Counted from the stretch's first letter, positions 15,290-24,371 are shown. The stretch: DNA of 25,816 nt from Candidatus Poribacteria bacterium (GCA_014730235.1 WJIO01000021.1:1-25816), one strand, 5' to 3'. Made by a program: numbers and translations. The notes: a model not told the origin generated them from the sequence alone.

Positions 15290-16234
15290 TCACCATCGTT
15301 CTTCCCTGCGAACTCCCGCTTCCTCGATTCTGGATGATCTGGGTGAATCTACGCTTTCTACATTGTAATATTGATCACCATTCATGGATTCCCCTGTATC
15401 TATAACATCCATACCTCTTTCCTTGTTTCCCTGGATAAAATTGCGGTTAAGTTTTCCTCCACCATATACAGCCCAGTCGCTGTTATACATTATATTGTTC
15501 TGGTTAATCTCAGGAGAAGAGCCGGAGTAGCATGATATGCCATTTCCCAGATTATTGCTTATAAGGTTATGGGATATTTTGGCAAAAGATGAGCGTTTAC
15601 ATTCTATACCATCTCTGAGATTTGCTGTAATAACGTTATAATTTATATTGGGAGAAGCTGAATCATCACAAAGTATTCCAATTCCATTTTTGGTAATTTT
15701 GTTGTCTTCAATTGTGGGTGAACAAGCCTTAAAAACTAAACCCACCTGGCTTGCCTGGCCTATAATACAACGATTGAGGCGGAGAGAATCACTCTGGCAT
15801 ACTATCAGTGTATGGAAATCTATCACACAATATTCTATACGCGTATCAAGGCTTAGATCGCTTATGAGTATGCCACCCCAGTCTCCCGGTTCAGGCTCTG
15901 ATTCTGCGGAAGTCATAATTACAGCACGGTTTGGTTGTCCCTCTACATACAGATTACCGTCAACTAATAGTTTTTTGTCTTTTTCAAATTTTATTGTAGT
16001 TCCATCGGTTATAATAAGGGTAATATCCTCAGGAACAAGAATATCGTCTTTGACAATTATATTCCCAGTCCAGGTTTCATCCTTTGTCAATTCACCGGAT
16101 TTTTCCACCGGCGCAGTGTTACCTGTCATGGCTCCCGGTTCACCTATTTCTATGGGTTGACAACCCATTTGCATAGAAACCAGAACGAATAAAGCTAAAG
16201 CGATTAATATTATAACGGGATAATATTTTACCAT
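15290..16234 (-). CDS. exported right-handed beta-helix repeat protein
   Basis: This 314-aa surface or periplasmic protein begins with MVKYYPVIILIALALFVLVS, ending in MQMGC. The signal peptide is clear, but the lipobox is poor (Q and M before GC), so lipidation at Cys25 is uncertain. From about residue 75, repeated turns of about 22-24 residues such as PTIEDNKITKNGIGILCD, PNINYNVITANLRDGIEC and PEINQNNIMYNSDWAVYG show the right-handed parallel beta-helix seen in NosD-like and pectate-lyase-like proteins. AAAGGAAG precedes the ATG. It follows the glycosidase by 21 bp. The last 18 residues (from SPRSS) are charged, Arg/Glu-rich and do not continue the helix. A carbohydrate-binding or carbohydrate-cleaving role is plausible but unproven. 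Confidence 0.82.
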   Translation of the reverse strand: MVKYYPVIILIALALFVLVSMQMGCQPIEIGEPGAMTGNTAPVEKSGELTKDETWTGNIIVKDDILVPEDITLIITDGTTIKFEKDKKLLVDGNLYVEGQPNRAVIMTSAESEPEPGDWGGILISDLSLDTRIEYCVIDFHTLIVCQSDSLRLNRCIIGQASQVGLVFKACSPTIEDNKITKNGIGILCDDSASPNINYNVITANLRDGIECKRSSFAKISHNLISNNLGNGISCYSGSSPEINQNNIMYNSDWAVYGGGKLNRNFIQGNKERGMDVIDTGESMNGDQYYNVESVDSPRSSRIEEAGVRREERW

Positions 16235-16255
16235 TTACACTTCCTTTCTCTTTTT

Positions 16256-18355
16256 TTATACAACACGAACTCCCTCAGGAACTTCAGTTTTAACCACGAT
16301 CTGTCCGTCTTTTTTCCTTATCCAGGATACGCCAATAGGCCCCCTTGGCGTTGATACTGTACCCTCACACCTGTTAATACCGTCAGGAGTCCATATAGCT
16401 ATTTCTACTTCACTGTAACCGGGAGTAACGGGATTTACACCCAACAATACCCGGGAGAACCATTCAACAGGTGTGCTGCTCCAGGCGTGGCAAAGACTTA
16501 TACGATATTCGTCGTATGCCGTATACGTTGTAAGGTCTTTGTGAAAATCGCTTGAATATTTGCATCGGGCAGCTTCCCAAAAGGTAGTAGCTCCTCTTGC
16601 CAGCATGCCGCCCCACAGGGATCTTATTATGGAGAAACCCCGATGAGGTATATCAAGATCAACGTCAAGACATGCCAGAAGATAAGCCGAACAGGGGGTT
16701 ATTGGGTCAGCAAGCCTATAACTGTCTGCAAATTCAAAAGCCTTTTTATTATCAACATAACCAGCCAAGATGCCCAAGACCTTTGTTACTACAGGGTCAA
16801 CCTTAAGAAATGATTCCCCCGATATCTCAGGTCTGGACCAGTTGAAGTTAATATCCAGATCGGGTATAAATTCTTTTATATTAAACAGGGCCTGTCTGGC
16901 AATAGTATAAATGGCCTGGAGGGATAGATGGCGTTCATCTTCTTTAATAGGAACCCAGTCAATGAAGCTATTAGGTGCATTTAGAAAACCATTTTCATCA
17001 ATGTTCTCAGTGACCCATTTTATATGACGCTGCATCAAAGGCTTAAGTTCATAGACAAATTCAAAATCTCCTCGCTGCATAAGGTATTCCCATATAGTTA
17101 CAAACCACCACAACGTATAACTGGCAGTGCCATTCATCCATAAGCCATAGGGAGTTTCACCAAGTTCCACCAGGGAGCGGCGCAGTATGGAAAAATCGTT
17201 CCATATAGGATAAGCACCTCTGGCAGCCAGATAGAGATCATAAACCCAGGGAAGTCTGTCTCGTTTAATACCATCCCATAGGGCCAACTGATGGCACAGG
17301 TAGTTAGTATGGACAGCGGTTTCATATATCTTGTTGATTTGTTCATCATCACATTGAAAATTACCTGTTTTCGACAGCTTTGCCCCCACCGATTCAAAAA
17401 CCAGGTCAAGATCAAACTCGGTTTCAACAGCTCCCATGACAAACAATCCTACATATTTCATACCTGTTGGAACTGAGTATACCGTTTCACCGGGATTTAC
17501 TTCCAGTATCTCTGTAATGCAGTTATCATATTGAGTCATTTCCAGAAGGGATTCGGCGCCGTTCCAGAGAATTGTTATCTTCTTTGCGCTAAGATTGTGT
17601 ATACATAGTCGGGCATTATATTCCCTTTGCAGGTCAAACAGAACGCTTGGGGTTTGCTCCTTCTGATTTTCCCACTGGATTTTGCGAAGCCTTTTCCAGT
17701 CGTCCTGCTTTCTCAGGTGATAAATAGGTATAAAGCTTTCATGCTCCAGGGATTCAGGTATATACCCGCTTTTTATTTTGCCTGATAATTTTATCAAACT
17801 ACCTTTTCTCTGGCATTCTATTTCCCTTGTTCTCATAACCGCACCCTGGATAATATAGGCCTTTAGATCGCCAAAACCGGAACGGACAAAGTCATCGGGT
17901 GGATAATCCGGGTTACCAAAAGGCTCTTGACCCAACAAGCAGATTTCTTCGGCTAGATCGTCATCAGCCGACCATGTATCATCCGTAACCAGTCGGAAAT
18001 CCTTCCCTTCCAGCCATGCCGCACATCCTACAGTTCTGTCATGGGCAAAGGAAATAGCGGGATGTTCTGGCACAGGTTCTTTACAATTAATCTGGATTTC
18101 CAGTAAATGCTCTCCTGCACCCAAAGGCATTACATTCATATAATTAAACTTACATATATTAGCAGGACTTTCGGGAATATCCATTATGGTAATACCATCA
18201 ATCATTACTTTTGTGCTGCCGGTGAGAGCTATTCCAAATTTAGGTGATTTAAGATTCCTGTGTAATTCAAACCTTCTATACAATATTGTTTTAAGGCGAT
18301 TTTTTCTTTGAGGGTGCCATATCCATCGGGGCAAAGATAAACTTTTGGAATTCAT
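16256..18355 (-). CDS. GH78-like alpha-L-rhamnosidase / six-hairpin glycosidase
   Basis: This 699-aa glycoside hydrolase has N-terminal beta-rich regions (1 to about 330), with WIWHP and YRRFEL as in rhamnosidase N-domains. An (alpha/alpha)6 catalytic domain follows at about 335-635, then a short C-terminal beta domain. Features of GH78 relatives are WDGIKRDRLPW (360-370), where Asp would be the acid, GATTFWE (588-594) with Glu594, SLCHAWSSTPVEWF (620-633) and GTVSTPRGPIGVSW (665-678). Without a signal peptide it would act inside the cell on imported oligosaccharides or glycosides. AGGAG lies 9 nt ahead of the ATG. It is first in an operon with the beta-helix and DUF3343 genes. The exact sugar specificity is unverified. 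Confidence 0.85.
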   Translation of the reverse strand: MNSKSLSLPRWIWHPQRKNRLKTILYRRFELHRNLKSPKFGIALTGSTKVMIDGITIMDIPESPANICKFNYMNVMPLGAGEHLLEIQINCKEPVPEHPAISFAHDRTVGCAAWLEGKDFRLVTDDTWSADDDLAEEICLLGQEPFGNPDYPPDDFVRSGFGDLKAYIIQGAVMRTREIECQRKGSLIKLSGKIKSGYIPESLEHESFIPIYHLRKQDDWKRLRKIQWENQKEQTPSVLFDLQREYNARLCIHNLSAKKITILWNGAESLLEMTQYDNCITEILEVNPGETVYSVPTGMKYVGLFVMGAVETEFDLDLVFESVGAKLSKTGNFQCDDEQINKIYETAVHTNYLCHQLALWDGIKRDRLPWVYDLYLAARGAYPIWNDFSILRRSLVELGETPYGLWMNGTASYTLWWFVTIWEYLMQRGDFEFVYELKPLMQRHIKWVTENIDENGFLNAPNSFIDWVPIKEDERHLSLQAIYTIARQALFNIKEFIPDLDINFNWSRPEISGESFLKVDPVVTKVLGILAGYVDNKKAFEFADSYRLADPITPCSAYLLACLDVDLDIPHRGFSIIRSLWGGMLARGATTFWEAARCKYSSDFHKDLTTYTAYDEYRISLCHAWSSTPVEWFSRVLLGVNPVTPGYSEVEIAIWTPDGINRCEGTVSTPRGPIGVSWIRKKDGQIVVKTEVPEGVRVV

Positions 18356-18423
18356 ATGTTTCGCTCCTGAAATATGAGGTATTATGGAATGGCTAAATTA
18401 ATCAAAAAAGTTAATTCTGGCTT

Positions 18424-18452
18424 ATAATAACATCCAGGATAAACAGCGTCAA
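18424..18452 (-). promoter_or_regulatory. promoter of the glycosidase operon
   Basis: Read on the minus strand, TTGACG (18452-18447), a 17-bp spacer and TATTAT (18429-18424) match the consensus at five of six bases each. The leader to the ATG at 18355 would be about 62 nt. Confidence 0.7.
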
Positions 18453-18471
18453 CATAAAATTGATATAACTC

Positions 18472-18500
18472 TTGAATTACAAGAATTACTGCGCGATAAT
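18472..18500 (+). promoter_or_regulatory. promoter of the GT-C gene
   Basis: TTGAAT (18472-18477), a 17-bp spacer and GATAAT (18495-18500) face away from the glycosidase promoter. The two -35 boxes are about 20 bp apart, so one regulator could control both operons. Confidence 0.55.
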
Positions 18501-18557
18501 AAAATCTCAATAAATAATAGACAAAGGTATTCATAAAACGTAAAGGTTGTAAAAATA

Positions 18558-21071
18558 TTGAAATCAGATACAAAAACTCAATTTTACCAGATATATAAAA
18601 TAATAACAGGTAAAGAAGGTAGACTTTATACTGCCATAGTACTTGCCTGCGGTTTTTTGTTTGCTGTTGGTCTTTGTCTGGTTATTAAACCAACCTTTGA
18701 ATATTCTGGCAATCGCGGTGTAGTTAGCTGGATTTCAGCTAATAAATATCCTAAACAACAGGAGATGTTTTATTATATCGGATCATTGATCTTTATTCCT
18801 ATTATATCTATGTTGATTCTGGGTACGTGGGTAGTTTGCTTATGGATAGTATCAAGTCTCACTAGACTACCAGTTGAAAAAATGTTCAGAAAATACGCTT
18901 TTACATATATTCCATTTGTGCTGATCCTCTGGAAATTAAAAGAGCCAACTTTTTCCGGAACTTTACTCCTACCCATCATTCTTATTCCACTGTCCAAGAT
19001 ATTATTTCTTATACACGATCTGCTATATACCAGGCTTCAAAACATCCGGCATACAATTTTTTATAAAGGTTCAGCATATAACCATTGGAGCGTTATTACA
19101 TGCGGTATATGTGCTGGTTTATTTGCTATTATTGTAGACATGCATCATACTAAAGATACCACAGCATGTATTATGATTATAGCGGCTTTTGCCATCTTTA
19201 CATGGCTGTTCTGGTTGATATATTCCAGAATTATAAATACTTTCACCCAAGGGACCTACAGTGACATTATCAATTCCGATGCCATTACATATATACCAAT
19301 TACGATGCTTTTGGCTTCAACTGTTCTGTATCAACATAAAAAATTACTATTGCTATTATCTATATTCCTGTTTTTGGTATTAAAAATTATAACATTGGCG
19401 AAGTCGAACTGTTTTAGTAGAAATGAAAACATACATAAATATTTTCTGGAATATCTTATACTTCCAGCTATTATATATGCATTCTTCTACAGTGGGGGAA
19501 ATATTCACGGTAATGTTGACATGTTCCACGAAGGTGAACGACTCGCGCCGTTAAATGCCTTATTAAGAGGTAAAATTCCATACAGGGATATTTATCTTCA
19601 ACATGGCCTTTTTCACAATGCCGGTCGGCCCCTGCTGGCAGCAAAATTATTCGGAACAAATCTGGCAGCAGACAGGATTCTAGGCCATTTACTAGACCCA
19701 TTAAGACATGTGGCAATATATATACTATGCTTACAGGCTTTCAGAACAAAGCTCTTTGCAATTCTGGCTGTTTGGATTACTGCATCAGGTAAGACCTATG
19801 ATCTAGCCCGGAGGGCATTATCAGCCCGAAATACTCTGGCTTATGCAAGTCTTGCTATTGTTTTGAGTTATGCATTAAAAGATCGAAGACGAAAGCTGTT
19901 TGGGCTGGATTTATATCCGTTTTTAGCCGGTACAATTGCTATGCTGAATGTCTTTTACAGTCTGGAGATGGGTTTCTATACCCTGGCTTCAGGATCAATA
20001 TTTCTTCTGGTCTTTGCTCTTTATATCAGGGGGAATTTAAAAATACGCCTTAAACCTTTCATTAGCTATGCCGCAGGAGCTTTTGTAGCCTTTCTTCCCT
20101 TTGGGATATATTTTGTCTTGTATGGTGCTCTGGATGATATGCTGGTTAACTGGTTTATCCAGACCTATTACCATATTCCTACCTGGGGTTTACCTTTTCC
20201 GTCTATTACAACAGAGCTTGCAAAAGTCCAGTCTTTGGAAACCCTTAAAGCCTTCGTCCTTAGCCAGACTTTTGAATGGTACCTTCCGGTGATAATCTAT
20301 ATCATATCTCTAATATACCTGCTTTACAAACTTACAATAGGGAAATTTTGGGGTACTAGATCCAACGTTATTATTTTATTGCTTGTAATTAGTGGTGTAA
20401 TATTTTTCAGAACACCTTTAGGCAGATCTGACCTCTGGCATTTATATGGCATATCCTTCGCGTGGCTTATAATCATCATTTTGTCTGAAAGACTCGCTGC
20501 AACTGCTTGCAGGGATTTTGGAACCAGAGCAGAACTTGTTCCGGCAGCCTTCTGGAAAGCGGTGCTGGTTTTGCTGGTTGTATGGCATGTTAATTCCCTG
20601 TATCATCCTCTGGATATGGCAAAGGACAGACTCGCAACTCTGGCTGAATATGAAAAAATAAAGCGGGATATACCGATACAGATCAAAAGGATTGGACCTA
20701 TAGAAATATCCAAAGAGCAGGCAGACCATATCAAAGCCGTTATTGAATATATTCAAGAAAATACAAAACCTGATGAAGCCATATTTGATTTCAGCAACCA
20801 AGGTTCCTATTACTTTTTTGTTGACAGGCCTATGGTTTCCAGGTACCATCAGGTCTGTTACGCTTCTGCTGTTTCTATGCAGGAGGAAGTGGTCAGAGAC
20901 CTGGAACGCGATAAGACAAGGATAATTATATCCAGATCAGGTACAAGCTATGATGGCATTGATGGTGTTCCCAATGATCAGAGACATGCTATAATAGCCA
21001 GATACCTAGATGAAAATTATGTAGAAACTGCAAAAGTAGGAAATGCGGTTATATTGATGCGAAAAGAGTAA
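18558..21071 (+). CDS. polytopic membrane protein, GT-C glycosyltransferase-like
   Basis: This 837-aa integral membrane protein starts at a TTG; the next ATG is 69 codons in, and AAAGG lies 11 nt upstream. Many hydrophobic segments (about 25-43, 72-100, 113-150, 178-225, 244-310, 383-410, 428-440, 500-523, 572-590, 602-617, 628-645, 664-677) are followed by a soluble tail of about 150 residues. After the eighth or so segment comes DMFHEGE (321-327), then YRDIYLQHG. This is an acidic pair like that in the first outer loop of GT-C enzymes, which use polyprenyl-phosphate sugars. The motif normally sits near the N-terminus, so about 300 residues of extra membrane domain precede it. It heads a plus-strand operon with oxidoreductase 2 and the FG-GAP protein. 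The function is a family-level guess. Confidence 0.7.
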   Translation: MKSDTKTQFYQIYKIITGKEGRLYTAIVLACGFLFAVGLCLVIKPTFEYSGNRGVVSWISANKYPKQQEMFYYIGSLIFIPIISMLILGTWVVCLWIVSSLTRLPVEKMFRKYAFTYIPFVLILWKLKEPTFSGTLLLPIILIPLSKILFLIHDLLYTRLQNIRHTIFYKGSAYNHWSVITCGICAGLFAIIVDMHHTKDTTACIMIIAAFAIFTWLFWLIYSRIINTFTQGTYSDIINSDAITYIPITMLLASTVLYQHKKLLLLLSIFLFLVLKIITLAKSNCFSRNENIHKYFLEYLILPAIIYAFFYSGGNIHGNVDMFHEGERLAPLNALLRGKIPYRDIYLQHGLFHNAGRPLLAAKLFGTNLAADRILGHLLDPLRHVAIYILCLQAFRTKLFAILAVWITASGKTYDLARRALSARNTLAYASLAIVLSYALKDRRRKLFGLDLYPFLAGTIAMLNVFYSLEMGFYTLASGSIFLLVFALYIRGNLKIRLKPFISYAAGAFVAFLPFGIYFVLYGALDDMLVNWFIQTYYHIPTWGLPFPSITTELAKVQSLETLKAFVLSQTFEWYLPVIIYIISLIYLLYKLTIGKFWGTRSNVIILLLVISGVIFFRTPLGRSDLWHLYGISFAWLIIIILSERLAATACRDFGTRAELVPAAFWKAVLVLLVVWHVNSLYHPLDMAKDRLATLAEYEKIKRDIPIQIKRIGPIEISKEQADHIKAVIEYIQENTKPDEAIFDFSNQGSYYFFVDRPMVSRYHQVCYASAVSMQEEVVRDLERDKTRIIISRSGTSYDGIDGVPNDQRHAIIARYLDENYVETAKVGNAVILMRKE

Positions 21072-21106
21072 ACCTATTTAAATTCCCATTAAAAAAGGAG
21101 AAAAAC

Positions 21107-22132
21107 ATGCTGAAAGCAGCATTCTTAGGATGCGGAGGCCGTTCCAGAGGCCATGCCCATGCTTATCAACACGTTACAAAAGGTGAGTTAGTGGCTGTAT
21201 GCGATCTGGACGAAACACGACTTAAAGAAAGAGGGGAAGAATACGGTATTCCCAAAGAGAAACGCTATACTGATATTCATGAGATGCTGGACAAGGAAAA
21301 GCCCGATGTCCTACACATAGTCACAGCCCCTATCTGGCGAGTTGAGCTTATGACCATTGCCGCAGATCATAAGGTTCCTGTGGCTATTGTAGAAAAACCT
21401 GTGGCTCTGCAAGGAGAAGATTGGAAGCAGATCAGGGATTTGAATGACAAATGTAAGACAAAGTTTGTCATAAATACCCAGCTTCATTTCCATCCCAACA
21501 ACCTTATGTTGAAAAAAGACGTGGCCGACGGAAAAATCGGTGAAGTGCGTTTCATGGAAGCCAGTGCTCGTTCCACCATGGTAGATCAGGGTGTGCATGT
21601 CCTGGAACTGGCCCACTCATACAATGGTTTTGCAAAACCCATAAAGGTTTTTGGTAACGTATCCGGTGGAAAATCCATCAGTGGTCGTCAGCCGTCACCC
21701 AACACAGCCGAAGCTGCTGTTGAATTTGAAAACGGCGTAAGGTGTATGCTTTTAATCGGTTCTGTTGCGCCTGAAACAAACGACAGCGGAAGCATATATT
21801 CCCACAAGCGTATATCAGTATATGGAACAAAGGGATTTGTCCAGTGGACAATGCACTGGTGGGAGCGCAGCACTCCTGAAGGTGGTTACGAAAAGGGAAC
21901 TCATAGCTACGGACAGCAGGATGTCCTGGCTCAAGCTGCTCTTACCGAAGCTGCATTTGACTGGGCTGTGGATGATTCCAAACCCCATCCCACAAGACTG
22001 GAACATGCCCTGGTAAAATCCAACATCATAATGGGAGCTTATACCAGCACCCTCATCCATGAACCTGTCGAACTACCTTTTGATCCACCTGACGGCCTTC
22101 TGGATGCCCTGAAAGAGAGAATAGCTGAGTAA
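21107..22132 (+). CDS. Gfo/Idh/MocA-family oxidoreductase 2
   Basis: This 341-aa NAD(P)-dependent dehydrogenase has the Rossmann motif FLGCGGRSRGHA (6-17), an acidic strand-2 end (CDLDE), the Glu-Lys-Pro motif in IVEKPVAL (94-101), and D-x3-H in MVDQGVHVLEL (Asp160, His164). AAAGGAG lies ahead of the ATG, and the gap to the GT-C gene is only 35 bp, so they are co-transcribed. Compared with oxidoreductase 1 it has the same fold and motifs, but little identity is visible outside the motifs, so the substrate probably differs. A long palindrome follows its stop. Confidence 0.92.
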   Translation: MLKAAFLGCGGRSRGHAHAYQHVTKGELVAVCDLDETRLKERGEEYGIPKEKRYTDIHEMLDKEKPDVLHIVTAPIWRVELMTIAADHKVPVAIVEKPVALQGEDWKQIRDLNDKCKTKFVINTQLHFHPNNLMLKKDVADGKIGEVRFMEASARSTMVDQGVHVLELAHSYNGFAKPIKVFGNVSGGKSISGRQPSPNTAEAAVEFENGVRCMLLIGSVAPETNDSGSIYSHKRISVYGTKGFVQWTMHWWERSTPEGGYEKGTHSYGQQDVLAQAALTEAAFDWAVDDSKPHPTRLEHALVKSNIIMGAYTSTLIHEPVELPFDPPDGLLDALKERIAE

Positions 22133-22138
22133 ATTGAG

Positions 22139-22174
22139 CAATGACCCGGGTTTGTGCACAAACCCGGGTCATTG
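22139..22174. repeat. 36-nt perfect palindrome in the operon gap
   Basis: CAATGACCCGGGTTTGTG (22139-22156) and its exact complement (22157-22174) abut with no spacer. There is no U-run after it, so it is a poor intrinsic terminator. It may be a processing or stabilising stem that changes expression between oxidoreductase 2 and the FG-GAP gene, or a protein-binding site. Confidence 0.85.
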
Positions 22175-22192
22175 TCATATATGGAGAATAAG

Positions 22193-23509
22193 ATGCAAAT
22201 TGAATTAATAAAAACTATAGAAGCGGGTCAAAACGGTGGTGAATGTCTGCATTTTTACGATATAGACAGCGATGGCCAAAAAGAACTTATATTTCGTCAG
22301 AGTTCGGGACTTCTAGGTCGGGAAGATGAACGAAATAGTCCATGTATGGACGACGAAGACAACCTTTATTTGCTGTGTTACACATGCTTTAAGCAGGATG
22401 GCTCTATGCTATGGCAATTTGGCAAACCCTGGTTAAAGGATAAGCCATACAGAAATCATGGAGAACCTAATCTGACAGCTATTTTTGATATTAACAGCGA
22501 CGGCAAACCAGAACTTGTGTATCGCCATAAAAAGAGAATATTTATCCGGGATATCCAGACAACAGAATTGCTGGCTGAATTCCAGCTTCCCAATGATGAT
22601 GTAAATAAAATTGTCCCGCAGAAAGTAGGAGATGATTTTAATATTATCACCCTGGGTTATAAACAGGTTCTGGCTTATTCCAGCGATTTTCAGCTTTTAT
22701 GGGAAATTCATGGTGATGACGAATATAACGCTTTTAGATTTGCCGATATAGACAACGACGGCAAAGATGAGCTTTTTATTGCTGGTAGTCTATACGACCA
22801 TGATGGCAGTCTGATATGGCAGCTTGATCATGAATCCCATGTAGATTTTGTAAACGTATCTGATATTAACGATGATGGAGAACTGGAAGTGCTTTATACC
22901 CTCTGTGGAAGGGATTTTTTGATTCTAGATAAAGATAGCAAAGAACTTTTCAGGGATACCAGTTTCACCCACCCTCAGGTTTTTCTTGTAGGTAATTTTA
23001 TGCCTGAAGTTCCAGGTTCTCAGATATTTATTACTGAAAAGGCCAGTGTTGGTGGTTCCATCATGATGGATTATAAAGGAAACAGGCTCTGGGAATACCC
23101 ATGCAATGGCTACTGTATGCTGGCTTCGGGAAATGAAAACCAGGCCGACATGATTATTCACAGTCCAAGCCCCGGGCGCATGTCTCAGGAATTACAGGAA
23201 AAATACTTGGCAAAAGCCAGTAGCCTTGGTTATGAAGACCTTCCCATCCAATCAGGTGATCCATCTGATCCTATAGTCCTGAGTGGTAATGGGAAAATAT
23301 TAACCCGTTTCCCAAAACTGGAATCTGATAAACCTGTAAATCTGGACGAATGTCTTAAGATGTGGAATCTAGATGTCCGTATTCCCGGTGATTTTGGCCT
23401 GACTTACAACATCATCGTTGATGATATTGATCAGGACGGCAAAAATGAATGGATAGCCCATAACCGCCGCAAGGTTTGGATATTTAAACCCAATGAAATG
23501 AAACTATAG
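22193..23509 (+). CDS. FG-GAP/VCBS-type calcium-repeat protein without signal peptide
   Basis: This 438-aa protein has five Asp-rich calcium-loop repeats of the FG-GAP/EF-hand-like type: DIDSDGQKE (23-31), DINSDGKPE (99-107), DIDNDGKDE (185-193), DINDDGELE (224-232) and DIDQDGKNE (411-419). These pattern with beta-propeller blades, as in integrin-like and rhamnogalacturonan-lyase-like proteins. The start at 22193 follows GGAG (22183-22186); the longer frame begins inside the palindrome with GTG and lacks a site. No signal peptide is visible from either start, which is unusual because such repeats normally work outside the cell, where calcium is high. It is the last gene of the GT-C operon and convergent with the SDR gene, with 13 bp between them. 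Confidence 0.82.
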   Translation: MQIELIKTIEAGQNGGECLHFYDIDSDGQKELIFRQSSGLLGREDERNSPCMDDEDNLYLLCYTCFKQDGSMLWQFGKPWLKDKPYRNHGEPNLTAIFDINSDGKPELVYRHKKRIFIRDIQTTELLAEFQLPNDDVNKIVPQKVGDDFNIITLGYKQVLAYSSDFQLLWEIHGDDEYNAFRFADIDNDGKDELFIAGSLYDHDGSLIWQLDHESHVDFVNVSDINDDGELEVLYTLCGRDFLILDKDSKELFRDTSFTHPQVFLVGNFMPEVPGSQIFITEKASVGGSIMMDYKGNRLWEYPCNGYCMLASGNENQADMIIHSPSPGRMSQELQEKYLAKASSLGYEDLPIQSGDPSDPIVLSGNGKILTRFPKLESDKPVNLDECLKMWNLDVRIPGDFGLTYNIIVDDIDQDGKNEWIAHNRRKVWIFKPNEMKL

Positions 23510-23522
23510 ACAAATCTATCTC

Positions 23523-24335
23523 TTATTCCTGCAATTCATCGGTAAACCACGAACCACCGGCCAGAAAACCACCATCAACTGTGATATTTTCACCGGTAAT
23601 ATAAGACGAGGCATTCGATGACAGCATGATAGTAACCCCCACGAGTTCCTCAGGTGTTCCAGGGCGTCTTGCTCTTATACGCTTGCGGAACCACGGGGCT
23701 TTTTCATCATCTCGCCATAAATGCTCTGTCAATGGTGTTCTTATGAATCCCGGTGTTACACAGTTTACCTGGATATTATCCTTAGCCCATTCTACGGCCA
23801 TGACCTTAGTCAATTGACCCACACCGCCTTTGCTTAGACCGTATACTGAAACCGTATCCAGGCCATAGAATATATTAATGGAACCGATATTCACTATCTT
23901 TCCGCCGCCCTGTTTGCACATAATTGGGTATACAGCCTGACTCAGGAAATAAATACTGCGAAGGTTTACAGCTACTATAGTGTCAAAATCATCCTCTGTA
24001 GCTTCAGTAATGGGTTTTCGACGGTTCATACCAGCGCAATTTATAAGTATATCTATCTTACCCAGGACTTTATTAGCATCAGCTACCAGTTTACGGCAAG
24101 TCTCAACTTTTCTCAAATCAGCCGGAAGGGCAACAGCGCGGCCTCCGTTGCTTTCTATTATGGATCTTGTCTCTTCCAGACGTTCCTGGTTCCGGCCGTT
24201 GATTGCTGCTTCCGCACCAGCACCGGTCAGGCCTATGGCAAGAGCCTGACCAATTCCGCTGGATGCACCGGTAACAAGGGCAGATTTACCTTCCAATGAA
24301 AAAAGCTTTTGTAGAATAGGTTGTTTATCATTCAT
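23523..24335 (-). CDS. short-chain dehydrogenase/reductase, gluconate 5-dehydrogenase-like
   Basis: This 270-aa classical SDR has the cofactor motif TGASSGIG at 22-29, NCAG at 99-102, catalytic Ser151 or Ser152 in GSIN, and Tyr165-x3-Lys169 in VYGLSK. PGFIRTPL (195-202) and the C-terminal ITGENITVDGGF complete the family pattern. The N-terminal LFSLEGKSALVTGASSGIG resembles gluconate 5-dehydrogenase and 2-deoxy-D-gluconate 3-dehydrogenase proteins. NGRNQERLEE after strand 2 suggests NADP(H). AAAGGA is 9 nt ahead of the ATG. It lies 36 bp after the universal stress gene and is probably co-transcribed with it. A sugar-acid redox step fits the neighbourhood. Confidence 0.92.
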   Translation of the reverse strand: MNDKQPILQKLFSLEGKSALVTGASSGIGQALAIGLTGAGAEAAINGRNQERLEETRSIIESNGGRAVALPADLRKVETCRKLVADANKVLGKIDILINCAGMNRRKPITEATEDDFDTIVAVNLRSIYFLSQAVYPIMCKQGGGKIVNIGSINIFYGLDTVSVYGLSKGGVGQLTKVMAVEWAKDNIQVNCVTPGFIRTPLTEHLWRDDEKAPWFRKRIRARRPGTPEELVGVTIMLSSNASSYITGENITVDGGFLAGGSWFTDELQE

Positions 24336-24371
24336 AAATGATTTTCCTTTAGAAATTAATATTTTTTTACT

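Noticed and set aside
18382-18573. 63-codon hydrophobic frame on the minus strand between the divergent operons.
   Set aside because: It overlaps both promoters and the GT-C start, and has no ribosome binding site; composition reflects AT-rich DNA.
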